64,000 nucleotides of DNA, taken from assembly GCA_932521025.1 (NCBI GenBank), contig OW051473.1, positions 9,858,001 through 9,922,000 on the forward strand. The letters run 5' to 3'. The position numbers and the translations under genes are program-made. Position 1 is the stretch's first letter; the number at the start of each line of letters is the position of its first letter. Shown in pieces: positions 11,713-22,491 of this stretch. This DNA comes from Oscheius onirici. Lineage: Eukaryota > Nematoda > Chromadorea > Rhabditida > Rhabditidae. The notes beneath the pieces are model-generated. The model was not told the DNA's origin and did not search any database. It saw only the letters and a program-made list of their open reading frames with translations.

Positions 11713-12490
11713 TTAGAAACAGAGGGACAGAGGGACAGAGAGGGACCGAAGGACAGAGAAGGACAGAGGGACAGAAGGACAGAGAGGATCCGAGGGACAG
11801 AAGGACAGAAGGACAGAAAGACAGAGAGGGACAGAGGGACAGAGAGGAACAGGGGGACAGAGAGGAACAGGAAGCAGAGAGGGGCCGAGGGACAGAGGGA
11901 CAGAGAGGGAAAGAAGGACAGAGACGATCCGAGGGACAAAAGGACAGAGAGGGACAGGCGGATAGAGAGGGACCGAGGGATAGAGGAACAGATAGAAACA
12001 GGGGGACAGAGAGGGACAGAGGGACAGAAGGACAGAGAAAGACAGGGGGAACAGAGAGGGACATGGGAACAGAGAGGGACAGTGGGACAGAAGGACAGAG
12101 AAGGACAGAGAGGGGGCGAGGGACAGAGGGGGACAGAGGGACAGAAGGACAGAGAAAGACAGGGGGAACAGAGAGGGACAGTGGGACAGAAGGACAGAGA
12201 GGGACAGAGAGGGGGCGAGGGACAGAGGGACAGAGGGGGACAAGCGGATAGAGAAGGACAGACGGACAGAGAGGGACAGGGGGACAAGAGGGACAGAGGG
12301 ACAGAAGGACAGAGAAGGACAGGGGAACTGAGAGGGAAAGGGGGACAGAGAGGGACAGAAAGACAAAGAGGGACAAATGGACAGAAGTACAGAGAGGGAC
12401 AGAAGGACAGAGAGGGACCGAGGGACAGAAGAACAGAAAGAGAGAGAGGGACAAGGGGACAGAGAGAGACCGAGGGACAGAGGGACAGAG
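11713..12490 (+). repeat. GGACAGA-type minisatellite
   Basis: About 780 bases of imperfect tandem units, mainly GGACAGAGG, GGACAGAGA and AGGACAGA, are almost pure purine on the plus strand. Unit length alternates around 8-10 bases and higher-order blocks recur, for example the segments near 12,010-12,110 and 12,125-12,225. Because the unit lacks stops in most frames, several long open frames arise on both strands (Arg/Gly/Gln/Thr-rich on plus, Cys/Pro/Ser/Leu-rich on minus). These are compositional artefacts. Confidence 0.95.
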
Positions 12491-12779
12491 ATCTGTCTCT
12501 GTACTTTCAGACCTTGCAGATTGTATTTTTGCTTCGTGTACAGTATTTAAGCTACTCTTATCTGTTACTTGATCTGGAGAGGGATCAAACAGCAAACTGT
12601 TAACTGTTATCCTTTTTGAAAAGGACAAAACTAAGTCACTTAGCCCCGGAGGGGCGTAGCACAATTTGTTTCCTAAAAAGTTTCTGTTTATACATTGAAG
12701 TGGTTCCGGCCCTCCTCATCGCGAGTTTCTCTATCTCTTTCTACCTTTTTCTGTCTCTCACTTATTTATGTTCAGATCA

Positions 12780-14441
12780 TGTCATGTAGCAAGGAATTCC
12801 AAAAGCAGGCAAAAATCGCTCTACATTGCCCCATATGCACACTCCCGTATACCGACCCCCGTATTGCGGCATGTGGGATACATGGGTCAGTTACAATTTT
12901 TCCAGAAACTTGTTACAACATGTTTAGTTTGCGAAAAAAAAGCAGCGGATCCCGAACGGAGAGGGTAGAGAATCTGCCCTGCCTGCATTGCGGTGCATCA
13001 ATGCTGGCTGCCTGCCTACTCAGAGCTCCAACAGGCTGAATTCGCTGCTGAGAAACACGGATACTCTGCCGTCAAGCATCAACGTGAAGTCGGAACAGGA
13101 TACTTCGACCACGTCGGAAATGCTGTTACCGGAGGAAAATCATCAACTGCGGCTCTCACAGGTAGCCCTTATAGTTGGCCTTGTTAAAACAAATACTTAG
13201 GATCGACAGAAGAGGCTCAGTTCCATACAGCCACTGCCTCCAGTGAAGACGAGGAAATTGTGCAGCTGACTTGTGCTCCAGTTTCTGGAGACGAAAAGAT
13301 TCTCACTCCTGACGCCCTTCGATTCATCAAAGATCTCCACAAAAACTTTGACCATCGTCGCCTGAAGCTACTGAAGCGCCGTCGTGAACTCCAGGAAGGT
13401 AGATTTTATCGCAAAACTGTACAAATAACCAACTCTTAAACATTGATAACGGAGCCTGGTTCCCCGACTTCGACCTGAAACACAAGAAACTTTGCTGAAA
13501 AATGTCCAGCTTGAGGGTAAGTGTTGAGTTGGTTAATCTTCTACAGTGCGTGACTTTTCAGACCTGGTCCAGCATATAGCAGCGATCCGTTGCGAAAGCT
13601 GTGGATCGTTCCTGCACAAGGGCGCTTCGATGGAGGATTTCAAGAAGGTAATATCTGTAAAAGCCTTCCAAGAATATAACAAGTTTAAGCTCTTCAAGTT
13701 CATGATCAAGTTGAAGGCTGAGGTCATTGGAAATTTGGAAGAAATGGGCAAGGCAGCGGAGCTTTTCGCCAGCTCGGAGATTGCCCTTTTTGGCATTGGC
13801 AACGGAGAGCCGTCTGATGCGATTGTCCAGGTATGTCAACTTTTGTCCCAGTTAATCCATGTAATCCGAACCTTAAAGTTTTCAGGCCGAATCCAACGTA
13901 GTAGAGACTATGTCGTCAGCCGAACAGTCTGCTGAGCAAAGATCTGTCGTCGGTACAGTGCTGAGGTAAGTTTTTCTCATTGACCGAGTCTTTGTTTGGA
14001 AGTCTTTGCTGGAAGAATAAATGTCACAAAGCAAAGCTTTCAGGTTGCTGAGAATCACTCTGTCCAGCAGCAGCATCCCGCAGCCTTCTGAAGCTGATCA
14101 TAATGTTTTTACCCGGAATCAGGTAGCCCAAAGTTTTATTCATTTGCTGAACTGGAAACATCCATATTTTATTACATCAAAATTTTCAGCTTGCTGCTCT
14201 GACGACTGCTGACTCCAATCATCAAGAACTGGTAAAATCGCATGCTCTTTCTGTCTATAATCATGTTTTAAGACGCTTCGTGAAGCGGTATCTCGTCTGC
14301 GCCAGTCCAGCCTTCGTAAGCGCCCGTCAGAACTACTGCTTACGGAGTTCAAGCGCTTCCGGGAGCATTCCAGGTAATTTCTTTTCCACCATTTTCCGAA
14401 ACGTTTTTATTTGCAGGCCTGGGCCTAGTAAGAAGAAGTAG
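12780..14441 (+). CDS. RING-like/unknown gene, structure uncertain
   Basis: The ATG at 12780 opens [17 protein letters not shown], which looks like the first half of a RING finger. The second half is not in a clean frame. Better resolved exons follow the embedded isocitrate-lyase-like segment: about 13550-13830 ([20 protein letters not shown], then a helical [16 protein letters not shown] segment), 13887-13965, 14043-14130, 14190-14223, 14272-14372 ([16 protein letters not shown]) and a last exon ending GPSKKK at 14441. From about 13550 to 14441 donor/acceptor phases agree, so this part looks like a real spliced gene. Its tail, [14 protein letters not shown], resembles that of the locus at 20.9-21.7 kb, including intron position. 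Whether the RING-like exon belongs to the same transcript is an inference. No function is assigned. Confidence 0.45.
12960..13520 (+). pseudogene. icl-1: Isocitrate lyase-malate synthase fragment
   Basis: The frame from about 13020 reads [19 protein letters not shown] and then [13 protein letters not shown], a strong match to the C-terminal part of isocitrate lyase. After a 40-base intron it continues GSTEEAQFH and then [16 protein letters not shown] and [14 protein letters not shown], the N-terminus of malate synthase, and after another intron WFPDF plus, one base out of frame, [10 protein letters not shown]. That order matches the fused bifunctional glyoxylate-cycle enzyme of nematodes. The catalytic cores of both enzymes are absent. 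An apparent 4-base duplication (TGCC TGCC) just before YSELQ and a 1-base loss after WFPDF break the frame. It is best read as a partial duplicated, decayed copy. Confidence 0.75.
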
Positions 14442-16579
14442 ACTGCTTCTGTGTGGATCAAACAAGGGTGGATACTAATTATTTCCTAACACCTCGTTAG
14501 ACAGTTAAATCGTACTGGTCTGATTTTTAGCCATGTGAACGGTCGATGTTTGTGCTGTTTTTTGCAGGTTTCCTATGGTGGTCACTTTTGCGAAAATCGG
14601 GGTTTTGAAAACTTTAGAACTCGGTGGATATTTGAGATAATTTTTTCCGATGGCTTTCAAAAGAACGCGTGTGGGTCTTCAGAAATGAAAGAACATCATA
14701 AAGCCGAAGAGTTTTCGCTAGTCTGAGATAATGGTGCCTGAACTTTCTAGGTCTCAAGGTAAAGAAAACGATGCGGCTATTAAGGATATCGGCCGTTCAC
14801 ATGGCTAACCTGTGTCAAAAATCAGACAAGTGCGGTCCAAATAGGAAATAATTAGTGCCATTTGTAAATGTAATCAACATGTTTCTCCCATATCCCCTAA
14901 ACTTTACATTTAGCCCAAATACTGTCGCCTTTGTTATTTTTGTAATTATTAACATCATCAATGTCATATCATAAACATGTCCAGTTAAAATTTTTTGTTA
15001 TAGCTCATTTCTAAGGGATAGCAGTTTGTCGGTCAAATAAAACTTTTGATAGCTTCTGAAATAGAAGCCTCCAGAAACTAATGAAATGATAAAGGTGGTC
15101 GTACCCAGTGTTACGATCAGGCCAAGCACTCTGTCGTTTTCTGAAAACGTTGACAGAGAAGGTTTCAAGGTAGATCCTTGCTGCAAAGAGACTCGAACGA
15201 AAAACCGCCTATTTTTGAGCCCTCCCCGATATGTATTCAAGCGGAACTCGGGAACACGGATACTGGTCTGTATTACAGTCAAAACAAAGTCTTGGGATCG
15301 ATTAGGGCTCATAATGGCCAAGTGAGGGTAATCTAGAGGTCAGATAGGCCTGCCGAGGGACCATCCCACACGAGGAAAGCAGCTGTTTTTAGGCAGCTCG
15401 ATAGCTGGAAGAAGAGTATTTGGACAGGGACAGCAGATCTGAAATAGTGACGATAAGTAAGAACCAGAAAAATTCCAATCTCAACAAGTCAGCCAAAGAA
15501 CTAGTGACAGCCGTGGCAGGTCGTCTTTGAAGTTTCATGCTGAGAAGAGCACAGCCGTCAGACCAGAGAAACAGACGAACAATAGAGGTAGATGTTCCCC
15601 TCCCCTACATTTGTTCAATCGGTGCTCAGGGACACTAATACTGAACTTTATTTCAGTCAAAGCAGAATCCTGGGATGGGCTGGGGCTCACGACGGTCACG
15701 TGAGGGTAATATGGGTCAGACGGGTCGGAGACAGAAAACCTGAAATGCTGAAACTATTCGTAAAAATCTGTCTGAGCGAATCAACCAATTAGCGGCAGAG
15801 CACCTTTGAAGTTTCAGGCTGGAAATAGCTGTTGACTGACGGTCGTCGGACCAAAGAGACTCAACAATGGAGGGAGGTGTTCACTTGGAAATGTTTAATC
15901 AAAATATTGGCGAGGTCTAAAGTAATAACTGTAATCAAAGAGTACCGCTTTCAAAAGATTTCGAAAAACACCGACAAGTTCCAGTATCATACTGTTTTCA
16001 CAAAAACAATTTTCGAAATTGTGCGATCCGCCGTAAGGAATCACAATCACATAATGGTAATGACTCCTCTCCTCAAACTCTTTCCCTCAGTGAAACAGCA
16101 GTCTGCCAGGAAAGTCCTGACAAAAAGAGGCAGAGCATTTCTTCCAAGTTTCTCGCTTTGAGAGAATTGGTTACTACGCCTGGCCCGGACCAAGCCGACT
16201 GTAGACTGAACGATGAATTCAACCATCTTCTGATTAGCACTAATTGCATTATTAGCCACATTTCATCCCCCTTTCTAGCTTTTCACGCTACGGACCCGTT
16301 AGGTGATTGCGTATTGCGTACATCCAATATTTCTGGACATACGTGCTCTTTTTTTCGAATTCGTATTTCCAGATCCTGTTTTTTTGTATTTCTTTCCCGT
16401 AAACTTAGGGGTTTTACTTTACTTTTCTCAATTCTTGCAAAAAATTCCTTTATCTTAAACTCTTGATTGAAAACACTGCTCATTTGCATTTTTAGGATCG
16501 ATTTGGGTTCATAATGAGGGGTAAATGGGTCGGATAGGAGCAGGTGGAACAGCTGTTTTTTGCAGATTAGTGCCTTTTG
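14442..16579. other. Gene-free stretch with a small dispersed repeat family
   Basis: Three related segments occur at about 15235-15350, 15590-15725 and 16490-16545. They share the order CGGGAACACGGATACTG (or CAGGGACACTAATACTG), CAGTCAAA, TCTTGGGAT or CCTGGGAT, GGGCTCA(T/C), GTGAGGGTAAT and GGTC(A/G)GA. No exon with proper splice context was found. A minus-strand open frame at 14998-15321 has a hydrophobic stretch but overlaps the repeat copy and is probably not a gene. Confidence 0.5.
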
Positions 16580-17330
16580 CCATTTTCACAATTTCTTGTT
16601 CTCTCAGCATCTCATTCTCTACCTCTTTATCTCGCTGTATCTCTATCACTCAGACTCTGTTTCCAAGTCCTTCACACTCGTTTTCTCTCAATGTCTCAGT
16701 TCTTTCCTACTCTAGAAATCTTCCAATCTTTCTGTCTATCAGTTAACTCTTTCTGCCTTTGACACTGTTCATTAAGTTTGTAGGTCTTTCAATCTCTTAG
16801 TAGTCTCAAAGCCTCTTTGTATCTCCAGTATCTTCTACTGCTCAGTCTGTCTCTCTATCTAACGGTTTCTCTATCATTCTTCTCCTTGTTTGCGGGCTTC
16901 CGGACAGTTCTCCGATAGGCGGAGATATTTCTTCTTCCCTTTTACTCCTTTTCAGTCTATCAGTCTCTTTGGCTCTCTGTTTCTCAGACTCCCAATCTCT
17001 CGACAGCCCAGTCTCCTAGTCTTTCATGATCTCAGTCTCTCATTTTGTAAATCTTTCCACCTAACATTTTTCAAGTCTCCCATTTCTTTATTCGTTATCT
17101 CTATGCCTCTCTACATTGCTGTATCCCTATTGCCAGCCTTGTCAGCCACAGTTCTGCGTCGTACAAACTGTATTATCTCCTCTTCAGACGAAAATGCGGA
17201 AAATTCCCTTTTTCACCTAACCGCTTCTCAATCTTTCAGTCTCTCGCTCTTCCAATCTTTCAGCTTTTCCCTTTCCGATACTCTCACATGTACCGATTTT
17301 ATTATCCTCTCCTCAGACTGAAATGACCCT
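16580..17330 (-). repeat. Degenerate CAGTCTCTC (GAGAGACTG) array
   Basis: A long pyrimidine-rich stretch on the plus strand is made of loose CAGTCTCTC, TCTCTATCT and CAATCTTTC units. On the minus strand this is GAGAGACTG/GACAGAG, similar in type to the minisatellite at 11.7 kb but far more diverged. A related short run lies at about 18,480-18,640. Open frames across it are compositional. Confidence 0.7.
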
Positions 17331-17826
17331 TCTCCCTGTGCAGCCTGTTTCATTATGGCTCGCTCCCTTGATTCACTGTGAGAACGTATAAACAGTTAAC
17401 CGTCGGGCCAGGCACAGCCTTATCAAAAGGAACTGTTTGCATTTTTTCGAAACTTCGATCCAACGAGCCGTCGATTTGAATAAGAAATTATACGGAACAG
17501 CCTCGTTCGTTCGCTTTGTCATGTAATTATCGTGGGACGTTTTGAGAGTCCATTTATCATCATTTCTGTTGTTTATACGTTTCCAGCTCATTTCGACGAG
17601 ACATCAAGCTTCAAAAAGACTGTCATTCAGAAATAACGACATTCGGCAGGTCCTCCTTGAACATTTTCGAAGCTTTGCCATGCTTTTATTGTGGAATTTC
17701 CCCCTTTATTTTGTCAGTGTCTTGTTTTATCCAATCTTCCGATCTGTATCCATCAGTTTCCGAGCCTTCTGAATCACTCTGCCTACCCCGTCTAGGACAA
17801 GCCTTTTGGGACAATTTGATGAAATC

Positions 17827-18455
17827 TTAATTTTCAAGACCACGCATAAATTTTCCCTATTTGTGATGTTCCGCAAAGTTGTAGAACTCATCAAGGACTA
17901 CAATCTTGCAAAACACCGCAAAGCTTGAAAATGCTTTCGTCACAGTGAAAAATCGACATATTTTTGGCCTTTAAGCACCAGCTGTCAAAACTATCTAATT
18001 CTGAGCTGGTATGGCAAACCTGACCCAAAATTCGTCCTGGTCGGTCAAGGCCAGGCCAGGCTAGGGTTGTTAACAAGCCAGCCCTGTAAACAGCCTGGCC
18101 AAACCAGGCAAAGTTTGTAGGCGGCGCATCGAACGGCTTCTTAAGAGCTGCTCACTCGTTTTTCGTTTCCAACGTGTGTTTATTCTCTTCGGCGCAAAAC
18201 GTACCCTAGATGCGTCTGTTCAGACGTCGCAAAGTGAAGAAATAATCGAAAATTCGTTTAGACCACGCTGTTTACAAGCCTGACCTGTCCCGGCCAGCTA
18301 GGTTAACCATTTCTGTTCTAAACAAGAGTTCTCTATTACCGAAGCATTTTCAAGCTTTGCGGTTTTCTGCAATGTTGTAGAGCTTGTCAAATACTACAAC
18401 TTTTTCAGACATCACAAAGCTGGAAAATGTTTGCTTGATCTTGAAAATTAGGTTG
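17827..18455. mobile_element. Foldback/MITE-like element, long inverted ends
   Basis: The left end (about 17827-17935) is an imperfect inverted copy of the right end (about 18340-18455). In the shared orientation both read TAATTTTCAAGA, then TTTGTGATGT, GTTGTAG, a CTACAA/CTACAAC block and CCGCAAAGCTTGAAAATGCT. The arms are about 110 bases each. Inside, a second inverted pair is built on GGCCAGGC(T)AGG and GTTAACAAGCC/GTTTACAAGCC (about 18045-18100 against 18268-18305). No transposase frame is present. A shorter relative lies at about 44,290-44,545. Confidence 0.7.
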
Positions 18456-18677
18456 AAAAATAGCATAAATGCTAAAGTTACTTTTTCTTTACCACTCTAT
18501 TTCTCTGTAACTCAGTCTCTGCATCTCAATCTGTTTGACTTCTCTCGCGTACTTCACACTCAAATTCTTTCAATCGCTCATTTTCTAAGCTTTTGTTTCC
18601 TAGTCTCTTCGTTTCTGAGCCTCTCTATCTCTCACTTCAGAAGTTTAGAAGCAGTTTTAGAAATCCAACTCTGTACA

Positions 18678-20489
18678 ATGAATACTGCTCGGCCTATGAC
18701 TGAAACGCAGGTGAAGCAGCTGTAGAACCTGATGGACATGAAGATGGCGGAAAGCGCCGATATGTTGGACAAGGCTTGGAGAAGTGTTCTCCAAATGATG
18801 AAGACTTTAACGGAGCAAAAATTGAAAATAAAAAAAAGTAGGTTACATAATTTTAACGGCACAAACTCGCCTTTTCAGGCTATTTCCACTGGAAAAAAGG
18901 TGGCAATCGACGGAAGGTTTTTGATTAAGGAGCGGGACTCTTTGGACAACCCAGAATTTGAAAAATACCAAATACTGGCTGGCCGCTATAAGAAGGTACC
19001 TCGTCAAAGTTTTCAAATGCAAAGAAAGTTTCAGTTCGGAAATGAGGTGATCTCTCGATCACAGGAGATCCGGGACATTTTCATTAAATTGTCTGCTATA
19101 GCACAGCGGCACATTTTCCCCCGGTATGTCAATTATTATCTCTTTTAGTTTTCATTGCATTTGTAATATTTGAAAGATTTCAGGAACAAAGCAGAGTCCG
19201 TCCTGCCGATGCTCACGAAGACGACGATGAAAAAAAAAACTTTCAGTCAGTGATTCGATCCGCCAAACGAGGGGATAAGTATTTTAGTGTAATATGCATT
19301 GGCCGTTCATATATTTACTTTGAGCAAAAAAATCAGAAGCATGCATTTTATCTTGACGACACTAGGTCCACTAGCTAACTAATTAGCGACACACCTGTAT
19401 TTTCTCTGTTATAAACGTTTTCAGCCTGCTGATGCGACGAGACCTGGTCACGGACACGGTGCTTCCACAGCTCGTCAGTCTTCTTATCAACTTTCCCCAG
19501 CAGTTGTCCTCCCATACTTGAATACAAACCAGGTATGTGTTTTACCCTAATTCTGTTCCATCCAAGGACCACGCAGATGCATTGAGGCTCATATTAGACA
19601 TATTTTCTGGCTCATATTAGACATATTTTAAGAAATATCGGCCTGAATATGTGAAATTTTGACGCAACGTCGACTGAAAAACTTAGAAATCTTAGAAAAT
19701 GCGAAAATAAGCATTTTGAGGGTAATTTCGTGATGAGACCACGATGTTCGTGGCGAGATCCAATAGGTTTCACATGGAATAGAGCATTATGGCTAAAGCG
19801 GAGGCTTCCATTAATAACTTTCATTCAGAGATCACGGCTTCGAAATCATCCAGGATTATTTGGAGGGGGAATTCAAAAAGAAGAAAAAGAAGACCAATCC
19901 CAATCTCGTGTTCAATCGTGGAAACATGGTGAAGGTCTTGTACAAGCACAATGTAGTCCAGAAGACTTACGTCGATTGCGGCCTTTTTCTCCTGTCCTTC
20001 TTGGAGCAGTACGCCAACAAGCCCCCCGTTTTTAATGAGGTTTGTCAGGTTTCTCTCTCAAAAATTATCTTTTTCAGAAGTATGAAATCGACTGGCTCGA
20101 ATATTCCTCGAAATTGTTCTGGTCAAGGGCTACAGGGAGAAGCTGATCAGCTACATCAAACTCAAGGCCGGAAAGACGGTTTGTTGCACTTTTCATGGCT
20201 TTTACATACTATATTTTAGCGATGGAGTCGACTTGAGCAGTTTGAGAGACAGGAATCTGGAGTAACAAATCCAACGGAGCTATCACTTGTTGAAGGTTAG
20301 TTCACATTTTGGTTTATTGAAAACAGCGGCGTTTTAGCCAAGAAAAAGACGGGATCTCACTCTTACTGCTTGGCGGACTGGAAGCAATGCAAGAAGGAAG
20401 CGAACAAGCGAAGAAACCCCAAAAGAATCCAGTCTCCCCCCTATGTTCAGAAAACCTCGGCCAACCAGAGCCATTGTGATCGTCCGTAA
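18678..20489 (+). CDS. Ulp1/SENP-like SUMO protease-related locus, partly disrupted
   Basis: The C-terminal half is recognisable: IIQDYLEGEFKKKKKKT and, further on, TYVDCGLFLLSFLEQYANKP, which matches the DCG motif (catalytic Cys) and following helix of Ulp1/SENP cysteine proteases, closest in style to the SENP6/7 branch. Downstream exons joined in phase give KLISYIKLKAGKT, RWSRLEQFERQ and a basic tail ending at 20489. Upstream exons include KVAIDGRFLIKERD and a Ser/Thr/Pro stretch at about 19425-19530. Problems: an in-frame TAG follows the first 15 codons from 18678, the junction near 18842 does not keep frame, and a frame change is needed between DWLE and the next segment near 20100. The catalytic His and Asp were not located. 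It could be a decaying gene, or one whose true exon structure differs from my reading. Confidence 0.5.
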
Positions 20490-20902
20490 AAATGGAGTAT
20501 ACATATGAACCTGAAATTCAAAGTTTCGCTTTATTGTTTTTGCGACGTTTATGTAGTGTGCCGAATTTTACCTTTTAGTTCAAAAATGTTTTAGCTCACC
20601 TGTTTCAGCTCAAAACGTGCCTTAACTCATTGTCTATCCCGGTTTCGTTGTAACCTCTACGCAACTGTCATAGCTATTTTTATCATAGTTGTTGTGTCAT
20701 GAAACTTGTTTGTATATACTGTTGTCCAAATTCGTTTCAAAGGGACATTATCTCGTCAATTGTCTGGCTTTGATAGTTGATACAAAAGCATCTTCTCTAC
20801 CTCTGGCGAATCCTGATAACAGAGACAGAAGCGGTTGTACCCATCGTTAGGGGCAAGGCGACTGTTTGGCGACACCTCGCTTTCGCTCCAAGCTTCTATC
20901 AT

Positions 20903-21706
20903 ATGGACAAAGTCGTCCTCGAGTCTACCGAGCCAGCAGCTGTCCAGCAAGTGGGAGAAGAAAACGACACCGTGACGGCCATCGAATCAGCTGCTCTTCC
21001 CAAGATGCCCGTCTTCTCGATGTACTTCCAGCCGGGAATAACTGCCCCTGCCTTCAACATGCTGCAGAAGACTGTCCAGAAGAAGAAGGAGGGTCTGGTC
21101 CAGGTGACTGTCCAGAAAGAGCCTGTCGAGCAGATTCCTGTCGACTACTTCCTGTCCAAGCCCGTAGTCGAGGAGACGAAGCAGTACAACGAGTCGCACT
21201 ACCTCGGCTTCAAGAGCGCGTCCAGCCGGCCTACTGCAGTCAGCAGAAGCATGTGGCCGTCTGGTCAAGTCTGTCCAGGTGGCCGAGCTGGCCGAGCCGC
21301 AGCCGGATACGGAGTACTGGTACATCGAGCGAGATACCTTCCGTCCTGTCATGATGCCCCACTACGACTGCCAGTTCGACAAGCTCAACGACCTCGTCTC
21401 CTACGTCAAGCAATGTTTCTTTTCAATAAATTGTTTGTTTAATTGCCCGTAGATTTCATAGCCTTTAGCAGCGTTCTCTGAAAGTCGCCATTGGTCCTCA
21501 ACTGTCTTGTCAGTCCGTCCGTGCTGTCGAGAAACACTCTCCAAACTCCAAAAACCTCTTCGACCCGTCAGCTGAAGCGATCCTCTCATTCGGTTCCGAC
21601 GAGTCCTAAGCGCTTCGCTGAGCACAGCAAGTAATTTTTCTTCGGCGTTCCTGGAAACGTTTATATTTACAGGCCCGGACCAAGTGGACAGAAGAAAAAG
21701 AAATAA
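20903..21706 (+). pseudogene. Frame-disrupted gene, paralogous tail to the 14 kb locus
   Basis: From the ATG at 20903 (MDKVVLESTEPAAVQQ) a good frame runs through VPVFSMYFQPG-like and VEQIPVDYFLSKPVVEETK segments to HYLGFK. It then shifts to ERVQPAYCSQQKHVAVW, and again to VQVAELAEPQPDTEYWYIER and HYDCQFDKLNDLVSYVKQ. Two frameshifts are therefore needed. Near the 3' end an exon reading TSPKRFAEHSK, a 43-base intron, and PGPSGQKKKK with a stop at 21706 closely resemble the tail of the 12.8-14.4 kb locus (KRFREHSR, intron in the same phase, PGPSKKK). The family is not recognised. Assembly errors could mimic the frameshifts, though intact genes elsewhere show few. Confidence 0.5.
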
Positions 21707-22262
21707 TTTGTGTAAGGAAGTCAACGTCATGATCTGTGCTCTCCTCCACTGCTACCTTCCCCCTTGTCTCGATCCCCTCGTCATCTCACTGTAGCTCTTT
21801 TACATGATTACACTTTTAAAACATTTTGTTGCTTGCTTATTTCTTCCGCAAATGATTTTTTGCAGGTCTTTTTGAACTCAGTTCAGTATTTTTTTTCACA
21901 TTTCCCACTTTTTTGCGAGCTGGTTGTTAAGACAGTTTTCTGAGCTGCCCCATGACAACGGTATTTTTATATATCTTCTTCCACGTATTCATAATATCCC
22001 TTTCCCTTTTTCACTGCCTTTTATTTGAAATTGCCTCACACTAACGAGTCCCGTCACGCTTTCCGATTACTGTACATTTTGCCTCGAGGCTTTCGCAATT
22101 GTCGATAAATCGGTTTCTCGGGAAGTGCCATTCCCTTCTTCTCTTTCTCCACATCATCAATCAAGTGACGGTCATGTACATTTTCAATACCGTGGCTCAC
22201 ATCACTTCAGCGATTGCGTCAAAATACCATTAGGAGTTAGTCCAATACAGAATCGTCCAGAA
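21707..22262. other. Gene-free stretch
   Basis: No exon, RNA gene or clear repeat is seen. T-rich sequence of unremarkable composition follows the disrupted locus. Confidence 0.4.
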
Positions 22263-22491
22263 CGCCCAATGAAACCAACACTTAAACAACAAACCAGCCG
22301 ATCTTCCCTGAGTTTCTTTTCTCCGGAACCAATCGGCCACCTAACGGAAGCAATAGAGTTCCTGACCCAGCTCGGCATCGGAGAAATGCATGTTGTTGCA
22401 GAAAAAACGTTGTTGCTGGTAAAGCGATACTGGGACGAATTTGTAAAACTCTTGAGTTCATCGCAGCTCGAATGGAAATGTGCTGGTGAGG
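22263..22491 (+). CDS. Possible first exon, helical protein
   Basis: The ATG at about 22270 opens a frame containing GHLTEAIEFLTQLGIGEMH and LLLVKRYWDEFVKLLSSSQL, an amphipathic helical sequence. It runs to a good splice donor (GTGAGG) at about 22491. No certain downstream exon was found before the next gene at 23234, so the gene may be partial or decayed. Function unknown. Confidence 0.35.

Noticed and set aside
11591-12664. Long open frames on both strands (up to 357 codons) across the purine-rich block
   Set aside because: They follow directly from the GGACAGA tandem unit. The predicted proteins are pure repeats of a few residues, and several frames on both strands are open at once.
12886-12906. 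Possible ultra-short introns of 18-20 bases (also near 36.83 and 45.87 kb)
   Set aside because: GT...CAG pairs of this length are explained by longer introns of 38 bases or more at 45.87 kb. Elsewhere they are not needed or do not improve the frame.
14998-15321. Minus-strand 107-codon frame with a hydrophobic segment
   Set aside because: It overlaps one copy of a local repeat, has an equally open frame on the other strand, and lacks splice or start context.
10561-21706. Reassigned stop codons
   Set aside because: In-frame stops include TAA, TAG and TGA and occur only in loci that also have frame changes. Intact genes in the window use normal stops, so decay is simpler.
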